Assembly: GCF_900299525.1 (NCBI RefSeq)
Contig: NZ_OMKA01000001.1
Span: forward strand, 961,991-1,025,990
DNA from: Aquimarina sp. Aq78
GTDB taxonomy: Bacteria > Bacteroidota > Bacteroidia > Flavobacteriales > Flavobacteriaceae
Direction of reading: 5' to 3'
DNA length: 64,000 nucleotides
The notes beneath the pieces were generated by a model that did not search any database, had not been told where the DNA came from, and saw only the letters and a list, made by a program, of their open reading frames with translations. The position numbers were made by a program, and so were the translations under genes. Of this stretch, positions 63,940 through 64,000 are shown piece after piece. Positions within the stretch are counted from its first letter, which is position 1; each line of letters opens with the position of its first letter.

Positions 63940-64000
63940 TCCAAGAGATGAAAACCCTTTATCCAAAGGTTAGTTTAGGCAGATTCTGCCGATTACTTGG
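63924..64000 (+). CDS. IS3-family transposase OrfB, N-terminal part
   Basis: In the -1 frame from 63924 the peptide is VQYQVIQEMKTLYPKVSLGR then FCRLLG, open to the window edge. MKTLYPKVSLGRFCRLLG matches the OrfB start of IS3 elements (xYPxVSLxRLCxLxG). The catalytic DDE domain lies beyond 64000. An ATG at 63948 could also start OrfB alone. Confidence 0.8.

Larger units (their letters stand above)
63527..64000 (+). mobile_element. IS3-family insertion sequence, left part (right end outside)
   Basis: The element begins near TGTCCTGAAATAGGTTTACA (63527-63546), which looks like the terminal inverted repeat, followed by an inner hairpin TTACAC-AAAA-GTGTAA (63542-63557) just before orfA. OrfA (63562-63939) and the start of orfB in the -1 frame follow. 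The right end, the second inverted repeat and the target duplication lie beyond 64000. Confidence 0.8.

Noticed and set aside
1..64000. tRNA, rRNA or CRISPR array
   Set aside because: No cloverleaf, rRNA core or regularly spaced repeat-spacer pattern was seen; the 17-base motif copies and 14-base tandem repeats lack spacers of CRISPR size.

Overview
The window is AT-rich chromosomal DNA from a member of the Bacteroidota, almost certainly a marine-type Flavobacteriaceae (an Aquimarina-like relative is a guess). The evidence is SprB-repeat and fibronectin-type surface proteins, an Oar-like TonB-dependent receptor, weak Shine-Dalgarno signals with promoters of the TTTG-N19/20-TAnnTTTG form, TAATG stop/start overlaps, a GG-leader peptide of the Bacteroidota type, and a gene order (LptD, amidase, MlaD, Fe-S proteins) that I recall as typical of the family. 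No rRNA, tRNA or CRISPR array was seen.

Layout. 1-9587 is a minus-strand operon of three very large secreted proteins: an unknown 1580-residue protein, a fibronectin type III protein, and an SprB-repeat protein that runs off the left edge. 9981-23470 is mostly housekeeping: hisS, an FtsX-type permease, an M20 peptidase, an Oar-like receptor, the rpsF-rpsR-rplI operon, a LytTR regulator and priA. 23617-26112 holds three tandem chalcone-isomerase-like secreted proteins with a DUF2147 protein between the first and second. 26146-28545 has a YihY membrane protein, nadC and rlmH. 28598-33743 is a two-component locus (kinase, regulator, two small secreted paralogues, an S41 protease and a decayed third paralogue) with a repeated 17-base leader motif.

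34037-45208 carries a UbiA-type prenyltransferase, a Maf pyrophosphatase, a small GG-leader peptide, phhB, a YebC-type protein, an acyltransferase, a KdsB-KdnB fusion that suggests 8-amino-Kdo in the lipid A core, a RecD-like helicase and rsmD. 45238-58734 is mainly an envelope block: a GH3/beta-lactamase-type fusion, HdrB-like and HdrC-like Fe-S proteins, MlaD, an amidase and LptD, followed by RidA. 59123-64000 is more accessory: a ferredoxin, a cupin, an S41 lipoprotein paired with an outer-membrane-like protein, a gene-poor stretch of strong hairpins and repeated AAGTACC motifs, two orphan genes, and the left end of an IS3-family element with a visible -1 frameshift site.

Most novel-looking signals: the GG-leader peptide at 35871-36032, the hairpin/AAGTACC region at 62074-62337, two copies of one palindromic element in opposite orientation (35596-35722 and 58782-58996), the leader motif and gene decay in the two-component locus, the KdsB-KdnB fusion, and the three-protein surface operon. 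All functional calls come from reading sequence and recalling families; no database search was run.
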